This document shows, in pieces, positions 3,923 through 5,263 of a stretch of DNA of 5,263 nt. The notes under the pieces are model-generated. The model did not search any database. It was not told the origin of the DNA and was given only the letters and a program-made list of their open reading frames with translations. Both the position numbers and the translations under genes were made by a program. Position 1 is the first letter of the stretch, and every line of letters begins with the position of its first letter. Source of the DNA: Bacillota bacterium (GTDB taxonomy: Bacteria; Bacillota; Desulfotomaculia; Desulfotomaculales; Desulfotomaculaceae). Location of the stretch: assembly GCA_023481335.1 (NCBI GenBank), contig JAMCWI010000139.1, positions 1 through 5,263 on the forward strand, given 5' to 3'.

Positions 3923-4222
3923 CTAAAATATTCCTGGCAAATTCGATAAATTCAGACCTGTCACCCTGGTGACTTCATCCCTGGCTTTGGCTTTGCTTTC
4001 CACCTGGGCCTGATTATAGGCTTCACTCAGCAGTTGCCCCAGAACCTCCGGCTCTGCACCGGCAATCCGCTCCGGGTCGAAGCGCACCGCTAAGACATTC
4101 TGCTGGCCGTTCATGATGATTTTTACAAACCCGTCGCCAGCGGTTCCTTCCACGGTAAGATCTTTTAAATTCTTTTGTAAATCCTGCAGTTGACCGAGTA
4201 GTTTGGACATATTGCCGATCAC
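3923..4222 (-). CDS. YbaB/EbfC-family nucleoid-associated protein (second copy)
   Basis: The 99-residue product fits the usual YbaB length of about 100. An N-terminal helix (KLLGQLQDLQKNLKDL, 7-22) leads into the strands EGTAGDGFVKIIMNGQQNVLAVRFDPE (25-51), containing the family's G-x-V-x-x-x-x-N-G pattern, then a long helix (55-86) and the tail VTGLNLSNLPGIF. Family members are dimeric DNA-binding proteins that coat or bend DNA, usually encoded with dnaX and recR, which are absent here. The GTG start follows GGGGGTGAG by about four bases, in the 14-bp gap after the first copy; an ATG at 4210 has no ribosome binding site. The protein differs strongly from its neighbour copy but shares the TG-x-N-x-SN tail, so a heterodimer is possible. 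Confidence 0.85.
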   Translation of the reverse strand: MIGNMSKLLGQLQDLQKNLKDLTVEGTAGDGFVKIIMNGQQNVLAVRFDPERIAGAEPEVLGQLLSEAYNQAQVESKAKARDEVTRVTGLNLSNLPGIF

Positions 4223-4236
4223 GGACTCACCCCCGT

Positions 4237-4542
4237 TTAACCCTTAAACATACTCATGAAATTGGACACGTTAATGCCTGTCATCTTGGCGACCTGTTCC
4301 TGAACTTTGTTTCTGCTTTCCAGTTGGGCACGGTTTAATGCTTCCAGCACCGTATCCTCCAACTGGGCCACATCCCCCTCCAGCAACCGGGGAGCAATCT
4401 GAACAGACACTAAACTTTGGGCACCGTTCATGACAACGGTGATGCCGCCCTCTGCCGCGGTAACTTCCACTTGAATTTCCTTCAAGGTATCCTGCATATT
4501 CTGAACCTGGGATACCATGCCGCCTAAATTACCAAACAACAC
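4237..4542 (-). CDS. YbaB/EbfC-family nucleoid-associated protein (first copy)
   Basis: The 101-residue product has the family layout: a helix (GGMVSQVQNMQDTLKEI, 7-23), strands VEVTAAEGGITVVMNGAQSLVSVQI (25-49) with the conserved ITVVMNG segment, then PRLLEGDVAQLEDTVLEALNRAQLESRNKVQEQV (51-84), close to the canonical LLEDD...LEDLV...A pattern, and a tail MTGINVSNFMSMFKG. It should form dimers and may bind DNA, but its location beside a collagen-like gene rather than dnaX/recR suggests a specialised role. The GTG start lies seven bases after a perfect AAGGAGG that overlaps the TAA of the collagen-like gene, so translation is probably coupled. Confidence 0.87.
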   Translation of the reverse strand: MLFGNLGGMVSQVQNMQDTLKEIQVEVTAAEGGITVVMNGAQSLVSVQIAPRLLEGDVAQLEDTVLEALNRAQLESRNKVQEQVAKMTGINVSNFMSMFKG

Positions 4543-4554
4543 TAACCAACCTCC

Positions 4555-5259
4555 TTAGAACGAAGATGTCGGCGAGCCAAACCGGGGATCCCAGCGCAAT
4601 ACGCCTCTGGGGCCGAAACCGGGCTCTTTCTTTTGGGTTTCTTGATTTTGTTTAGGCTTTTCCTGCGGTGGTTCTTTTCTTTCTTCCCTGGCCTGGGTCT
4701 CCCTGGGTTTCTCATGCTCCGGCGGCCGCTTGGGCCCCATCATGCTGGCCAGCATGGCCATAAGGGCCGCGGGGTTGGGTCCTCCGCCACCGCCGGGGCC
4801 TCCCATCATGTTCGCCAGGGCACCCAGCAAGGCCGGGTCGAGGCCGGGTCTGCCGCCCGGATCACCGCTGGCCCCCTCGGGGCCTCTGGGACCTCCCAGC
4901 ATACCGGCCAGAGCCGCCAGCATGGCCGGGTCGATGCCGCCCTGGCCGCCAGGTGCTCCCTGGGGACCCTGCGGGCCTTGGAAGAATCCCGGCGGCGGCG
5001 CTGCACCGCCAAGCATGCCGGAGAGTTGGGTGGCCATGTCATCGGTGCCCCGAACCCGTAACCCCTCCGGCAGAACACGGTTCATGCAGTTGACGATACC
5101 CAGCAGGTTCATTAAAGCCAGCATAATCATGGTGGTATTCTGGTCGGCCCCATGCTGGGCCTGAAAATTCAGCAGTTTAAACATTGCTTCATCCAGGCTC
5201 TGACGAATTGTCTCCCCCGCCATGGCAGCAGGTTGTTGGGGCGGTTCCCCGGACACCAT
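4555..5259 (-). CDS. Collagen-like Gly/Pro/Met-rich repeat protein
   Basis: The 234-residue product begins with a polar stretch, then a Met-rich helical segment (17-63, including TTMIMLALMNLLGIV). Residues 95-139 contain two short runs of G-x-y triplets (GPQGPQGAPGGQ; GPRGPEGASGDPGGR), like collagen but too short to make a stable triple helix alone. Three copies of a G-x-(D/N)-P-A-x-(L/M) helix unit ending in MxGGP or MMGP start at 108, 139 and 160. The C-terminal third (176-213) is highly charged, Lys/Glu/Gln/Pro-rich and probably disordered, and the end (GFGPRGVLRWDPRFG) is conserved-looking. There is no signal peptide. The ATG is four bases from the window edge, so the ribosome binding site is unseen and the frame could extend further. 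I do not know its function; a structural or scaffold role is an inference. Confidence 0.8.
   Translation of the reverse strand: MVSGEPPQQPAAMAGETIRQSLDEAMFKLLNFQAQHGADQNTTMIMLALMNLLGIVNCMNRVLPEGLRVRGTDDMATQLSGMLGGAAPPPGFFQGPQGPQGAPGGQGGIDPAMLAALAGMLGGPRGPEGASGDPGGRPGLDPALLGALANMMGGPGGGGGPNPAALMAMLASMMGPKRPPEHEKPRETQAREERKEPPQEKPKQNQETQKKEPGFGPRGVLRWDPRFGSPTSSF
4732..4938 (-). repeat. Three in-gene repeats encoding DPA-type helix units
   Basis: The DNA for residues 108-124, 139-155 and 160-176 of the collagen-like protein is visibly related. Each unit encodes G-x-(D/N)-P-A followed by an Ala/Leu/Met helix and GGP or GP. The spacers differ (31 and 21 residues), with Gly-rich linkers. Such GC-rich repeats can change copy number by slippage. 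Confidence 0.65.
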
Positions 5260-5263
5260 TTCT

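Noticed and set aside
4633..5164. Long plus-strand frames opposite the collagen-like gene, including a Pro-rich GPP-type frame
   Set aside because: They arise from the reverse complement of Gly/Pro codons and have no ribosome binding sites. The minus-strand frame has proper coupling to the next gene.

Overview
The window looks like chromosomal DNA from an anaerobic, spore-forming Gram-positive bacterium (Clostridia, perhaps the Desulfotomaculum/Pelotomaculum group). The grounds are strong AGGAGG-type ribosome binding sites, several GTG and TTG starts, good sigma-A promoters, hairpin-plus-U terminators and a small holin-like toxin of a Firmicutes type. The genus is an inference. All recognised genes except one tentative small ORF lie on the minus strand, so the window is read from right to left.

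Right part (5259 to 1749) holds six tightly packed minus-strand genes in two transcription units. The first carries a collagen-like, Gly/Pro/Met-rich repeat protein followed by two different YbaB/EbfC-family proteins, with gaps of 12 and 14 bp, and ends at a clear terminator (3873-3904). The second starts at a good promoter (3841-3869). It encodes a 65-residue Cys-rich membrane protein, then, after a 62-nt hairpin, a 180-residue helical/coiled-coil protein, then a subtilisin-like S8 protease with a propeptide but no signal peptide. I do not recognise this cluster as a described system. A structural or filamentous assembly with its own protease is one reading, but only an inference.

Middle part (1748 to 862) holds a small heavy-metal-associated (HMA) fold protein without the CxxC metal site, a perfect terminator hairpin, and a DMT/YdcZ (DUF606) membrane transporter.

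Left part (1 to 861) is AT-rich and has no conventional-length gene, but is dense in signals. Its centre is a probable type I toxin-antitoxin locus: a 29-residue holin-like toxin on the minus strand (643-732) whose ribosome binding site can pair with its own leader, facing a strong plus-strand promoter (506-534) that would make a roughly 60-nt RNA ending at a terminator hairpin. The loop of that RNA carries a 7-nt sequence complementary to the toxin's ribosome-binding region. Further left are a candidate short RNA (339-415), a possible 37-residue single-membrane-span ORF (191-304), and a 13-bp motif, TTGTAGGTATAAT, that forms a 28-bp near-palindrome at the left edge and recurs at 155-167 and, with one change, at 1365-1377.
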